A stretch of DNA of 47,910 nt from CAYVLA01 sp964549615 [NCBI: uncultured Thermococci archaeon] (GTDB lineage: Archaea; CAYQAE01; CAYVLA01). Made by a program: the position numbers and the translations under genes. Shown piece after piece: positions 7,558 through 16,198 of this stretch; the stretch's first letter is position 1, and each line of letters begins with the position of its first letter. Below the pieces are notes generated by a model. That model was not told the DNA's origin. It searched no databases and worked only from the letters and a program-made list of their open reading frames with translations. The stretch is taken from contig CAZJVP010000084.1 in NCBI GenBank assembly GCA_964549615.1, forward strand, positions 1 through 47,910, in the 5' to 3' direction.

Positions 7558-8920
7558 CGACAGCCTCTTCCCGTCCGGCGAGTTGCATCCCTATCTCCTT
7601 ATCGAGTGCGCGGAGGAACTCTTCTTGACATCCTCTCGGCACCCGGGCACCCGCTGCGACGTCATGCCCGCCGCCCACCCCTCCGAACCTCTCAGCTACC
7701 CTTGAGAGAGCTCTCCCAAGGTCCAAGCCCTTCTTCACGAGCTGAGGGTTGGCCCGTGCAGAGACCTTGATGTGCTGCCCCTCAGCATTCAGGGCAAATA
7801 CGGGTGCATCCTGGCGCGCAAAGCCCGCGTTGGCGTAGATGGTGCTGAGCTTGCCCGAATACTCGGTCCAACCTTCTAAGACCAGGTACTCTATGTTGGG
7901 CATTCGCACGGCCCGTTTGAAGAGCCTCACGCCCTCGAAGATCTTCTCCTTGTAGCAAAGCCGGCACCCCTCGGCCTCAGCCAATGCCCCAGGCTCGCCA
8001 ACGAGCAGGGAGAAGCCGACCGAGTACCTCTTCAGCGCGGCGCAGGACTCCAAGTAGTCGACCAGATCCTCGATCGTCGGGACCGCGGCGCGGGGCAGGC
8101 GGAGAGTGGAACCGAAGAGTTTCTCCGCCTCGAAGGTCGAGGCGTTTGCTCTCACCATCCTTTCTACGATCCCAGAGATCAGCATCCTCTCCTTGTCAGC
8201 GTCAAGTTGGCTTATCGTGAGCGTGGGATCGGTGGCGAGGCCGACCTCCTTCAGGAATTCCCTGACGGCATCCGGGTCGCCTGCCAGGTCCCTTATGAAA
8301 GGCGAGGTGGAGTATCGGATGGAGTACTCGATTGGACGGTCGACCCTTCCTATGAGCCTTATTTCTTTTCTTCTCTTGACCAATCCGGTGGATTCGGCCT
8401 CGGTCAAGATGCGTTCGTTTGGGCCCTCGATGCTCTGCATGTCGCCATACGCACCGCAGATCGCGATGAGGGCAAGCGCCGTGCTGTCTCCGTCCAGGGC
8501 CCTCGAAACCAGGTACGCGCATCCGGATGCGCTGATCTCCCTTGCCCCATTGATCCCGAAGGCCCACGGATTCACAAGCTGATCGTCCCGCTCCTCGCTT
8601 GGATGGTGGTCGAGGACGAGATAGGGAACCCTCGATTTCCTGAGGACGGGTACCAGGTCGCTTCCCATGTCGCACAGCATCAGGAACTCCGGCCGCCCGG
8701 ATAACAACTTGGCGAGTTCATCCTCGTAGAGATGGCCCGAGAAGCTGAGGTGGGCCGATCCTCCCAGTGCCCTCACGGTAAGGAAGGCTATGGTACCTGA
8801 GCATATCCCGTCCACGTCGTCGTGGGCCCGGATGGTGATCAGCTTTCCCGAGGAGGTAGCGGACCCGAGTGCAGCAGCGGCCTTGGAAACTCCCTCGAGG
8901 AGTTCCTCCAGATCGCTCAT
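7550..8920 (-). CDS. archaeal RecJ-like DHH phosphoesterase
   Basis: A 456-residue DHH/DHHA1 phosphoesterase of the archaeal RecJ type; members include 5'-3' exonucleases that bind the replicative GINS complex (GAN) and RNA-degrading relatives. The metal-binding motifs are HDDVD (residues 33-37), CDMGS (83-87) and DHH (104-106). The C-terminal DHHA1 domain ends in a Gly-rich signature, GGVGGGHDVAAGA. I chose ATG 8920, which follows the uS15 stop by one base; a TTG at 8929 would overlap that gene. Its place between uS15 and pcc1 matches many archaeal genomes. Whether this copy works on DNA or RNA cannot be read from the sequence. Confidence 0.88.
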   Translation of the reverse strand: MSDLEELLEGVSKAAAALGSATSSGKLITIRAHDDVDGICSGTIAFLTVRALGGSAHLSFSGHLYEDELAKLLSGRPEFLMLCDMGSDLVPVLRKSRVPYLVLDHHPSEERDDQLVNPWAFGINGAREISASGCAYLVSRALDGDSTALALIAICGAYGDMQSIEGPNERILTEAESTGLVKRRKEIRLIGRVDRPIEYSIRYSTSPFIRDLAGDPDAVREFLKEVGLATDPTLTISQLDADKERMLISGIVERMVRANASTFEAEKLFGSTLRLPRAAVPTIEDLVDYLESCAALKRYSVGFSLLVGEPGALAEAEGCRLCYKEKIFEGVRLFKRAVRMPNIEYLVLEGWTEYSGKLSTIYANAGFARQDAPVFALNAEGQHIKVSARANPQLVKKGLDLGRALSRVAERFGGVGGGHDVAAGARVPRGCQEEFLRALDKEIGMQLAGREEAVDG

Positions 8921-8921
8921 T

Positions 8922-9377
8922 CTACCCAACCAGCAGGGCGGCCTTCTCCGGGTCGTATTTCCAGTCCTTTGGCACCCTGCCTGCCTTCCAGTAGTAGTTC
9001 TGGAGACGCCTGATCTTGGCCTCTATCAGGTCGAGGCCCCTCATTGCCCCGAAATCCTTGGGGTTGTTGTTGAGGTGGTCCCTGAGGTTAACCGCTCTCT
9101 TCATCAGCGAGAGGAAATCCTCCGGAAAATCCTCCTTTATCCCCTTCTCTCGAAGCAGAACGCCGAGCTTCTTCCCGGTCAGAAGCTGAATGCCGGGTAC
9201 GCCGTACTGATCCCGTAAGGTGATCCCGATCTGACTCTTGGTCATGCCCTCCTTTCTCAGCCGCAGAACGATCTCCTCGATCTCCTCCGGGGAGTAGGCG
9301 ATCCAGTAGGGGGCGGATGTCCTTACTGGGGGCTTGGATCGAGATGAGCCTCTCCTGCGCGAGTGAATTCTTGCCAA
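8922..9377 (-). CDS. rps15: small ribosomal subunit protein uS15
   Basis: A 151-residue uS15, the full archaeal/eukaryotic length. The archaeal N-terminal extension (ARIHSRRRGSSRSKPP) is followed by the helical rRNA-binding core, including DLIEAKIRRLQNYYWKAG near the C-terminus. uS15 binds 16S rRNA helices 20-22 during 30S assembly. The start is the rare codon TTG at 9377, because family members begin Met-Ala-Arg-Ile-His and the frame upstream codes for unrelated residues overlapping rdgB. The rdgB stop lies 11 bases upstream, so the two are likely co-transcribed. Confidence 0.96.
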   Translation of the reverse strand: MARIHSRRRGSSRSKPPVRTSAPYWIAYSPEEIEEIVLRLRKEGMTKSQIGITLRDQYGVPGIQLLTGKKLGVLLREKGIKEDFPEDFLSLMKRAVNLRDHLNNNPKDFGAMRGLDLIEAKIRRLQNYYWKAGRVPKDWKYDPEKAALLVG

Positions 9378-9388
9378 TTTGAAGCCTT

Positions 9389-9934
9389 CTAACTTTCTGC
9401 TGCCAAGGTTCTGAAAAATATTTCCGCACTGCGCGCACGGTGTGAGATCTCGTTCTTTCTTGGTCCCATTTCGGCAAATGTGCACTCCTCTCCGTTGGGT
9501 ATGAAAATGGGATCGAACCCAAAGCCCGCGCTGCCCCGTGGCGTGGGCGCAATCGTGCCATCCACCCTGCCCTTGAAGATGCGGTAGCTTCCATCATAAT
9601 GGCAGATCACCGAGAGAAAGAACGCCGATCTGTCCTGCTTGTCCCTCAGGAGGGACAGGATCCCTTCATTTCCTATGGTCGAGTGGGCATATGATGAGTA
9701 GGGACCCGGGAACCCGCGGAGGGCGTTGACGAATAGCCCAGCATCCTCGACGAAAAACCCCTTCCCAAGCTCCGGCGCGCAGGATCTTGCGCTATTGATG
9801 GCGATCTCCTCAAGGTCGTCGGATTGGATCTCGGGGAGGGCCCGGCGAACCAACTGGATCGTGAGGCCGAACCTGGAAGCCAGCGTGTGGAACTCCTCGA
9901 ACTTGTGTCGATTGGATGTAACGAATCTTAGCAT
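9389..9934 (-). CDS. rdgB: XTP/dITP pyrophosphatase, Ham1/RdgB family
   Basis: A 181-residue house-cleaning nucleotide pyrophosphatase that hydrolyses XTP, ITP and dITP to monophosphates. Family motifs are present: SNRHKFEEF near the N-terminus for phosphate binding, VEDAGLFVNAL with catalytic and metal acids, GFGFDPIF for the base pocket, and SHRARS near the C-terminus. It begins the leftward set with uS15, recJ and pcc1. A TATA box 25 bases upstream of ATG 9934 makes its transcript probably leaderless. Confidence 0.93.
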   Translation of the reverse strand: MLRFVTSNRHKFEEFHTLASRFGLTIQLVRRALPEIQSDDLEEIAINSARSCAPELGKGFFVEDAGLFVNALRGFPGPYSSYAHSTIGNEGILSLLRDKQDRSAFFLSVICHYDGSYRIFKGRVDGTIAPTPRGSAGFGFDPIFIPNGEECTFAEMGPRKNEISHRARSAEIFFRTLAAES

Positions 9935-9954
9935 AAACCGGGAGTGCCCTCGTT

Positions 9955-9966
9955 AGCTTATATGGA
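9955..9966 (-). promoter_or_regulatory. TATA box for rdgB operon, leaderless
   Basis: On the minus strand CATATAAG is centred about 25 bases before ATG 9934. Transcription should therefore begin at the start codon, so the uS15 operon transcript would have no leader. Confidence 0.6.
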
Positions 9967-10021
9967 TATTCCGCCCCTCGGCCCTCCCCATGGGCCATGG
10001 CACCATGAGAGCCGAATGCCG

Positions 10022-10033
10022 AAAATATTTATC
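10022..10033 (+). promoter_or_regulatory. TATA box for eS1
   Basis: AAAATATTTATC is the strongest AT island between rdgB and eS1. It predicts a start near 10056, giving a leader of about 45 bases that holds a GGGGTGA ribosome binding site at 10084-10090. Confidence 0.6.
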
Positions 10034-10100
10034 AGACCGCCAAAGGCCCGATCGTCAGACTAAGTCCATTGGACGCCCTCTTCAGGGGTGACACGCCACC

Positions 10101-10901
10101 TTGCCAAAGAAGACCCGTGACATGTACAAGGAGAAGAGATGGTATACGGTATGCGCTCCCGCCTTATTCGGCAACTGCGAAATCGGGGAGACATTTGCGT
10201 TCGGCCCCGATGACTTGAAAGGCCGCACAATCGAGACTACACTGCGGGACGTCACGGGCGACTTCACACAGCAGCATGTGAAGCTCTACTTCCAGATCGG
10301 CGAGGCGAGGGGCGACAAGGCCTACACGGACTTCATTGGCCACGACTTGACCAGGGACTATGTGAGGATGCATGTTCGGCGCGGCACGACGAGAGTTGAC
10401 GCGATAACAGATGTGACGACGGCCGACGGCTACAAGATCCGGGTCCGGGCGCTGGCATTCACGCTTCAGAGGGTTGCGACCTCCCAGGCCAAGGCCATAA
10501 GGGCAGCGATGGTGAAGGTCATACGGGCTGCGTCCGAAAACAGCAGCTTCTCGGGGTTCGTTCACATGATGATCCTGGGGAAGCTCTCGGCCGACATCCA
10601 CAAGCAGGTCAAGCTGATCTATCCGATTAAGAAGATCGAAATAATGAAGAGCAAGATCATGTACGCGCCCCCCGAGGCCAAGCAGCCGCAGGCGCCCGTT
10701 GGCGCTGAGCCGGAGGCCAAGCCTGCCGAGATTCTTCCAGCCGAGGAGCCAGCACAGCAGGCAGAAGCTGCTGAGCAGGCGACTGCTGAACAAGCGCCCG
10801 TCGGTGAGTCGTCCCAACCCTCCCATGAGGCGGGCGAGGCAAAGGAGCCAGAAAGCGAGGAAGGGGCCCCTGGACAGGAACCCGGGGTCTCAGAGGGTTA
10901 G
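10101..10901 (+). CDS. rps3ae: small ribosomal subunit protein eS1 with acidic tail
   Basis: A 266-residue eS1 (S3Ae). The core (residues 1 to about 195) matches the family from the start, with KEKRWYTVCAP, the beta-barrel, and RVATSQAKAIRAAMVKVI. eS1 sits on the 30S platform near the mRNA exit. Residues about 196-266 form a low-complexity tail rich in Ala, Glu, Pro and Gln and are probably disordered; many family members end soon after the core. The start is TTG 10101, preceded by a GGGGTGA site 10 bases upstream. It is divergent from the rdgB-uS15-recJ-pcc1 set, with which it is often collinear in other archaea. The 3' end overlaps tiaS by four bases. Confidence 0.93.
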   Translation: MPKKTRDMYKEKRWYTVCAPALFGNCEIGETFAFGPDDLKGRTIETTLRDVTGDFTQQHVKLYFQIGEARGDKAYTDFIGHDLTRDYVRMHVRRGTTRVDAITDVTTADGYKIRVRALAFTLQRVATSQAKAIRAAMVKVIRAASENSSFSGFVHMMILGKLSADIHKQVKLIYPIKKIEIMKSKIMYAPPEAKQPQAPVGAEPEAKPAEILPAEEPAQQAEAAEQATAEQAPVGESSQPSHEAGEAKEPESEEGAPGQEPGVSEG

Positions 10902-12214
10902 TTCACCCCTCGTTGGAGCGGTTTGTACAGGTGCCTCCATGCCACCTGGGGCGGCTCGTAGAAGCCGGTGGCAATCGATCTTTCCAGCGGCATCATTACC
11001 TTCGTCATCTTTGAATCCTTAAACCCGCATCCCGGCTTCCGGCACCTGTAACCCGCCGAGCTTCCCATGGATGTTAGGGTTGAGCCGCACCGAGGGCACC
11101 TAGGGTTCGTGCTGATAGCCTTGACCAAAGACAATACTTGGATCTTCTCGAGGTTGATGGTCGGGCCGTGGGACGAGCTTGCCGGTCTGACCGATCCGTA
11201 GGCCCGAATGACATCCCCTTCGCGCAGCTGCCTTACTACTTGCCTGAACTGCTTCGTCGGTTCGTAGGCCGCGCAGTCTATCTCGCCCGTGGCGTCGCGA
11301 ATCCTGAAGATCACATGGCCGCCCTTGATGGTCCTCGGCCCCTGAACGACAATGCCGCACGCGGCAACCCCCGAGCGTGGCAACACGGATGCCAGCTCTT
11401 GAACGCTCTCTATGTGAGCATCGGTGTGCTGGTTTGTCCGAAAGGTTACTGCCGCCGGTGCCTTAGCACAGTCAAGGATCTTGTATGCTCTCTGCGACCC
11501 GTAGGGCGTCTCGGCCCTCACTCCAAAGTGTACAGGGCATGGTGAAGCGGGCACGATACAGACCCTATCGTTGAGGTAGTCATAGTTGTAGAAGGTGTCT
11601 TTCACCTCCCTGTCTACCCTCAACACCAACGACTTGTCGATTTCCCTTGAACTTGTCCGGTTGTTGGGATCTCTGTACGCGATGGTCTCAAAGGTCTGAT
11701 CGCCGGTGAAGTCGACGCCCAGCGCTGCCACTGCTCCGATCAGACCATACCCCTCCTTGAAGCTGGATGTCATTATGTTGGCGGACTCCGCGACCCTCAT
11801 GGCTTCGTCCTTGGACACAATCCTGTGCAAGCATCTGTGGTAGAACGACCTTACGTCGGGTGGGATGTTCGCTCCACGCAACAATGCGATTCCGGGATGG
11901 GTCATATCGTCTTGGAGCACGGCGTGCTTTGCCACGACCTTTCTGCAGACTTCCATCACCTCGCTTGCAGCGCCCTTCTCTACGAACATTCGAAGGCACA
12001 GCGCGCCGTTTCCCCTGGTCTTGTTTGGAACGGAAGGATTGAGCCTCACGAGGTTAGGAAAGTCCCAGAGTCCGAAGTCCGAGCCCGCCTCGCTGAGAGC
12101 CCGGATGATGAGGACGGAAAGGTAGGTCGTGCACATCCCGAGGGTCCTAGAGTCGGTGTCGTCCACCCCCAGAGAGACGATCTCCGCGCCTTCCGGCGGA
12201 CGCGTTATGGCCAT
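10898..12214 (-). CDS. tiaS: tRNA(Ile2) 2-agmatinylcytidine synthetase
   Basis: A 438-residue TiaS, which uses ATP and agmatine to convert C34 of tRNA-Ile(CAU) to agmatidine so that it reads AUA. The N-terminal kinase-like domain shows GVDDTDS (residues 16-22), which binds ATP and Mg. The rest of the protein follows the family: a middle FLD-type domain, an OB-fold near residue 300 (GIVVQGPRTIKGGHVIFRI), and a C-terminal zinc ribbon with Cys pairs (CPRCGS, then CRKPGC). I chose ATG 12214 over an in-frame start at 12283 because a TATA-like box at 12233-12243 lies 25 bases upstream. The last four bases (TTAG) are shared with the convergent eS1 gene. Confidence 0.93.
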   Translation of the reverse strand: MAITRPPEGAEIVSLGVDDTDSRTLGMCTTYLSVLIIRALSEAGSDFGLWDFPNLVRLNPSVPNKTRGNGALCLRMFVEKGAASEVMEVCRKVVAKHAVLQDDMTHPGIALLRGANIPPDVRSFYHRCLHRIVSKDEAMRVAESANIMTSSFKEGYGLIGAVAALGVDFTGDQTFETIAYRDPNNRTSSREIDKSLVLRVDREVKDTFYNYDYLNDRVCIVPASPCPVHFGVRAETPYGSQRAYKILDCAKAPAAVTFRTNQHTDAHIESVQELASVLPRSGVAACGIVVQGPRTIKGGHVIFRIRDATGEIDCAAYEPTKQFRQVVRQLREGDVIRAYGSVRPASSSHGPTINLEKIQVLSLVKAISTNPRCPRCGSTLTSMGSSAGYRCRKPGCGFKDSKMTKVMMPLERSIATGFYEPPQVAWRHLYKPLQRGVN

Positions 12215-12232
12215 TTTCGGCTCGCCATGCTC

Positions 12233-12243
12233 AAAGTATAGCG
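12233..12243 (-). promoter_or_regulatory. TATA-like box for tiaS
   Basis: The minus-strand CTATACTTT is centred about 25 bases before ATG 12214 and supports that start as leaderless. Confidence 0.45.
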
Positions 12244-12327
12244 GCGCATGCTCATATGGCAATTCGGAGCCCGCAGCACCCATGGATTCTCACTTCAAGG
12301 GCTGCAAAGTCCCTGATTCTGAGAAAA

Positions 12328-12338
12328 CTTTAAATATC
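12328..12338 (+). promoter_or_regulatory. TATA box for the XRE regulator, leaderless
   Basis: CTTTAAATATC is a near-ideal archaeal TATA box centred 26 bases before GTG 12359. The transcript probably begins on the start codon. Confidence 0.65.
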
Positions 12339-12358
12339 TCATTAGATCTTGGTAGAAT

Positions 12359-13294
12359 GTGCGGAAGGAGCAGATCGTCTCCGAGGTCGCGCAGACACTG
12401 CAAGAGGCGGATTTCGAGGTCAGCCGGGTTCTTCCCTACGGCTACTACTGCTTTGACATCGCTGCTAGGAAAGATCTTGTTCTCCTGCTGAAGATCCTCG
12501 TGAACGTAGACAGCATCGAGGCATCTCAGGCCGAACAGCTCAAGCGACTTTGTTATCTCGTCTCGGGCTATCCTCTGCTCATCGGGGACAGAACACGCAC
12601 CGAGCGGATCGAAAACGACGTCGTGCACGAAAGATACAACCTGCCGGCCATCAATCCCGAGACCCTCAAGATGCTGATCCAGAACGCCGCGCTTCCCCTG
12701 ATATTCAGCACCAAGGGGGGCTACTACGTCCGGATCAATGGCGACGCCCTGCGCGCGGAAAGGGAGCGCAGGGGCCTTTCCCTCGGCCAACTCGCCGAGA
12801 TGGTTGGGGTGACGAGGGAATCGATATACGCTTACGAACATGGCGGGAACGCGACGGTCGAGACCGCGATGGCATTGGCGGAGAAGCTGGGCGTGGATGT
12901 GGTACGCCCAGTGCAGGTTCTCAGGAAGATCGAGATGAGCATATCCCCGGGCGGTGAGATCGCCAATGAGCTCGTTGGGCAACTGGTCAAGAAGCTCACC
13001 CTTCTCGGCTTTCGGGTTTTCACCACCCCAAGGACTCCCTTCCACCTTATGGCCAAGGAATCTGAAGAGAGGTTGCTCGCGACTGCCTTCGAGCGGTACA
13101 GGCACATCATGGAGCATGTCGACGTCATCTCCGGGCTATCGCGCGTCATGGACATAACGACATTCTTGGTTAGCCAAGAGAAACAGGGGGCCGAGAACCT
13201 CCGCGGCATCCCGATCATCCGGGAGGACGAGCTGGCCGAGATCGAAAACAGATCCGACCTTTCGGGCATAATCAGAGAGAAGCGCCAGGCCTAG
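12359..13294 (+). CDS. archaeal XRE-type HTH transcriptional regulator
   Basis: A 311-residue protein of a widespread archaeal family of putative HTH-type regulators. The N-terminal domain (residues 1-120) resembles a nuclease-fold-like domain of unknown role. A Cro/C1-type helix-turn-helix lies at about 132-185 (RAERERRGLSLGQLAEMVG, then TRESIYAYEHGGNATVETA). The C-terminal half is an all-helix/strand domain typical of the family and may sense a ligand or another protein. It starts at GTG 12359, the only in-frame start at the promoter-predicted position. The final TAG overlaps the convergent THUMP gene. Its targets are unknown. Confidence 0.85.
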   Translation: MRKEQIVSEVAQTLQEADFEVSRVLPYGYYCFDIAARKDLVLLLKILVNVDSIEASQAEQLKRLCYLVSGYPLLIGDRTRTERIENDVVHERYNLPAINPETLKMLIQNAALPLIFSTKGGYYVRINGDALRAERERRGLSLGQLAEMVGVTRESIYAYEHGGNATVETAMALAEKLGVDVVRPVQVLRKIEMSISPGGEIANELVGQLVKKLTLLGFRVFTTPRTPFHLMAKESEERLLATAFERYRHIMEHVDVISGLSRVMDITTFLVSQEKQGAENLRGIPIIREDELAEIENRSDLSGIIREKRQA

Positions 13295-13836
13295 AGATCG
13301 GGGAAGATCTCGCCCCGCCTTATTATCGAGACCCCGGAGAACTTGCCCAGCACCTCAATCCTAACCTCGAAATCGGGACGCCCTAGGTCAACCCTGTTGC
13401 AAAAGAGGTTGGCGATCGCGGCTATCAGCTCGCCCCGATCGAGCTTTGCTCCCCTTCTTCTGATTCTGACCCTAAACGACTCCTCCGTCGCAGGTGAAGC
13501 ACGGAGGCTCAACTCCTTAACGGCCTCCACGATCTTCCCCGGATCGGTCGGGACGACCGTGTCGATCGGCACGACCCTCTTGATCAGCTCGTTGTACCAC
13601 GGCCTCTCCTCGAGCATGCGGATTATGTGCCGAACGATGTCCCTGCTCGACTTCGTTGAATAGCCCTTCAGAAGTCCGGAGAAACCGCTCGTGGCAGCGC
13701 GCAAGCCCGGGTCAAAGCCGGCGACGATCTCTCTCAGGGCTGAGATGCACTGCCGCTCAAGCCCCCGGCCGGTTGACACGAGCAGAGTGAAGGCCTGTTC
13801 GTTGGCGTGCACACCGGGGCGCCGGCTTTCTGACAT
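13291..13836 (-). CDS. THUMP-domain protein
   Basis: A 181-residue stand-alone THUMP-domain protein, a fold that binds tRNA in modification enzymes. The pattern fits: an N-terminal strand (FTLLVSTGRGLERQCISAL), a helix, then TEESFRVRIRRRGAKLDRGE and LIAAIANLFCNRVDLGRPDF at the end of the domain. No methyltransferase, deaminase or thiolation domain follows, so it may be a partner subunit, as TAN1/Trm-type THUMP proteins are for acetyltransferases. The start is ATG 13836. It shares CTAG with the convergent XRE regulator. Confidence 0.82.
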   Translation of the reverse strand: MSESRRPGVHANEQAFTLLVSTGRGLERQCISALREIVAGFDPGLRAATSGFSGLLKGYSTKSSRDIVRHIIRMLEERPWYNELIKRVVPIDTVVPTDPGKIVEAVKELSLRASPATEESFRVRIRRRGAKLDRGELIAAIANLFCNRVDLGRPDFEVRIEVLGKFSGVSIIRRGEIFPDL

Positions 13837-13886
13837 ATAATGATTCCCGAGGCGCAAGGAAAACGGAAAACCATCGCAAGCCAACG

Positions 13887-13896
13887 CATATTTATC
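13887..13896 (+). promoter_or_regulatory. TATA box for nnrE-nnrD
   Basis: CATATTTATC predicts a start near 13916, downstream of an in-frame ATG at 13906 and just ahead of TTG 13927. It therefore helps decide the start codon of the next gene. Confidence 0.5.
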
Positions 13897-13926
13897 GGAG
13901 GCGGGATGAGCAGGAGGTGGATCGTC

Positions 13927-15417
13927 TTGAACTGGGTCACCGCGCTTGAGGCAGCGGCCATAGACCGGAATGCGCAGCACATCGGGCTCGAGCCCGCGGT
14001 GTTGATGGAGAACGCGGGGATGCAGGTTGCCCTCGAGATACGTAGGCGGAAACGGCCCGGTTCGGTCGCGGTGCTTTGCGGGCCTGGGAACAATGGTGGC
14101 GATGGGTTCGTTGTCGCGAGACATCTGAGCAACGCGGGCTGGAAGGTCACGGTCATTGAGACGCGGGAGCCTACAACCCCCGAGGCGAAGAGGAACCGCG
14201 ATATTGCCCGCAGAATGAGTGGAATCAACTTCATCCCCATAAGCGACTCAAGCCAGGCCAAGGAAAGGAGCTTCCTGAGAGTCCTCAGGAGGCAGGACGT
14301 GCTGGTCGATGCCCTCTTGGGGACCGGGTCCAGGGGTGCACCGCGAGAACCCATCGCATCCATCATCTCGGCCGCCGCGGGCGCCAAGGCGTTCAAGGTC
14401 GCTGTGGACCTTCCCTCGGGTCTGGATGCCGACACGGGGGAACACGAGGGCGAGGTCTTCAAGAGCGACCTCACGATCACGTTCCACGCACCGAAGAAGG
14501 GATTTGCCAAGGCAAAGGAGCTTGTGGGCGAACTGGTGATCGCAGACATAGGCATACCCAAGGAGGCCGAGACCCTCGCAGGGCCCGGAGATCTGCTGTT
14601 CGTGCGGGACAGGAGGAGCCCCAACTCACACAAAGGGGATAACGGGGTTCTCCTGGTCCTGGGCGGAAGCAAGGATTACCACGGTGCCCCGGCCATCTGC
14701 GGCATGGCGGCGTTGAGGACGGGCATCGACTTGGCATACGTCGTCGTCCCGGGGCCCATCAAGGATATCGTTGCCAAGCACTCCCCCGCACTGGTGTGTA
14801 GATCCTACGAGGAAGACTACCTTCAACCCTCATCCCTGCCGGCAGTCTTGGATCTTGCGGCCAAGTGCGATGCCGTGTGTTTGGGGCCCGGGCTGGGCCG
14901 CGAGGAAGAGACCCGGCAAGCCGTTGCGACGCTCGTAGATGCGCTGCGCGAGAAGCCGCTCGTGCTGGACGCTGACGGGCTGAGGCCATTCAAAGGCAGG
15001 ACCGACGCACTCGGGCCGTCCACCGTGGTGACACCGCACGCCGGCGAGTTCAAATGGCTGACGGGAAAAGAGCTGCCCTTTGATCTGGATCAGAGGACGA
15101 AGATGATATTGGAGGAAGCATCGAAGGCGCGATGCACTTGGGCCGTGAAAGGCCGCTTCGACATCATAACCGACGGCGTGCGTTGCAAGGTGAACGAGAC
15201 CGGATCACCGTGCATGACCGTCGGAGGCACGGGTGATTGTCTCACCGGGATCATAGGAGGGCTTTTGGCGCGCCACAATGACCCGTACAGGTCGGCGGTT
15301 GCTGGCTGTTTCGTCTCCGGCAAGGCGGGCGAGATTGCCGCCGAGAAAAAGGGATGCCACATCTTGCCGACGGACGTGGTTGAGGAGATCCCGGGCGTAT
15401 TCCAGAGATATGGATAA
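13927..15417 (+). CDS. nnr: bifunctional NAD(P)H-hydrate epimerase/dehydratase
   Basis: A 496-residue fusion that repairs damaged NAD(P)HX. The N-terminal half is the YjeF_N epimerase (NnrE), with CGPGNNGGDGFV near residues 45-60. The C-terminal half is the ADP/ATP-dependent dehydratase (NnrD) of the ribokinase-like superfamily, with HKGDNGVLLVLGGS, VTPHAGEFKWL and VGGTGDCLTGIIGGLL. The order and length match the family. I chose TTG 13927: a perfect AGGAGGTGG ribosome binding site ends at 13920, and family members begin near 'xxxTxxExxxxDRxA', seen here as VTALEAAAIDRNA. ATG 13906 is the alternative. It is divergent from the THUMP gene. Confidence 0.94.
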   Translation: MNWVTALEAAAIDRNAQHIGLEPAVLMENAGMQVALEIRRRKRPGSVAVLCGPGNNGGDGFVVARHLSNAGWKVTVIETREPTTPEAKRNRDIARRMSGINFIPISDSSQAKERSFLRVLRRQDVLVDALLGTGSRGAPREPIASIISAAAGAKAFKVAVDLPSGLDADTGEHEGEVFKSDLTITFHAPKKGFAKAKELVGELVIADIGIPKEAETLAGPGDLLFVRDRRSPNSHKGDNGVLLVLGGSKDYHGAPAICGMAALRTGIDLAYVVVPGPIKDIVAKHSPALVCRSYEEDYLQPSSLPAVLDLAAKCDAVCLGPGLGREEETRQAVATLVDALREKPLVLDADGLRPFKGRTDALGPSTVVTPHAGEFKWLTGKELPFDLDQRTKMILEEASKARCTWAVKGRFDIITDGVRCKVNETGSPCMTVGGTGDCLTGIIGGLLARHNDPYRSAVAGCFVSGKAGEIAAEKKGCHILPTDVVEEIPGVFQRYG

Positions 15418-15514
15418 GGCGGTTTTGGAGGGGCGGCGATTCGGCCCTCAACGGATCTGGGTTGACGTCGTAGACCGTACCGTGCTTGCTTTCGCTGGCT
15501 CTGATCCATTGCGC

Positions 15515-15524
15515 AATATTTAAG
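15515..15524 (+). promoter_or_regulatory. TATA box for small membrane gene
   Basis: AATATTTAAG predicts transcription from about 15545, giving a leader of roughly 17 bases before TTG 15562 that contains GGTGACGGGG as a weak ribosome binding site. Confidence 0.5.
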
Positions 15525-15561
15525 AAAGGCCGGGCCGGGTCGCGTAGGCGGTGACGGGGCA

Positions 15562-15783
15562 TTGATAGAGATCGTCGTCAACTTCATGGGACTCTTCGGC
15601 ATCTTTCTTGCTGGCTTCGGGATCCTGACGGTTGCTCTCAAGGCCGCGAAGTTCGCCGGCAAGATACTCAATATGTACAAGCCGTCGGACGTAAGCTGGG
15701 CTTTCGCTATCCTGGTCCTAGTTCTCGGCGTGGTGCTGGTGGTCGTCGCTCAGTACCTCGCCAAGAAGATCGAGATGGTGTAG
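15562..15783 (+). CDS. two-pass small membrane protein, unknown
   Basis: A 73-residue protein with two hydrophobic segments (about residues 4-33 and 44-66) joined by a short loop (KFAGKILNMYKPSDVS) and a basic C-terminus (AKKIEMV). It is hydrophobic throughout and I recognise no family. The start is TTG 15562 by promoter and weak ribosome-site position. It ends one base before the convergent Lrp-type domain gene. Confidence 0.7.
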   Translation: MIEIVVNFMGLFGIFLAGFGILTVALKAAKFAGKILNMYKPSDVSWAFAILVLVLGVVLVVVAQYLAKKIEMV

Positions 15784-15784
15784 T

Positions 15785-16015
15785 CTATCTGATGCATATC
15801 ATGGTCGAGGTGAACTGTACCTCCTCCATCCTGCGCACCTTCTCGGTGACGAATGAGTCTAGGTCTTTGAGGGTTTTGACGCTGATCAGAGCTATGACGT
15901 CGTACTCTCCATAGACGGCCCACGCGTTCTCCACTTCGTCCAAGCCCTTCAGATGCTGAAGGAGGTTCGTCTCCGCCCCTGGCTTGGTCGTTATGAGGAC
16001 AAAGGCCTTAACCAT
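15785..16015 (-). CDS. stand-alone Lrp/AsnC ligand-binding (RAM) domain protein
   Basis: A 76-residue RAM domain without the usual N-terminal helix-turn-helix. It has the beta-alpha-beta layout of the family: KAFVLITTKPGAETNLLQHL, VENAWAVYGEYDVIALI and MEEVQFTSTMICI. Such small proteins form rings that bind amino acids and may modulate full-length Lrp proteins. The start is ATG 16015; a TATA-like stretch (TTATATT on the minus strand, near 16048) lies about 30 bases upstream. A ring-forming effector role is family knowledge; the ligand here is unknown. Confidence 0.85.
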   Translation of the reverse strand: MVKAFVLITTKPGAETNLLQHLKGLDEVENAWAVYGEYDVIALISVKTLKDLDSFVTEKVRRMEEVQFTSTMICIR

Positions 16016-16198
16016 CCAAGCACCGCCCTTGGTTTTGCGTCCCACAATATAACTTTGCTGCCGAGCGGCGAGCGGAAGGCAATCCGGCACGCCCGCCTCC
16101 AGGGCCCGCGCGCATTGTCATCGTTGCCTTGAGTACCTCGACCATCTCTGAAGCGCATTGGAAACAAATAAGTTCGACCGCCTCATCCGGGGGTACAG

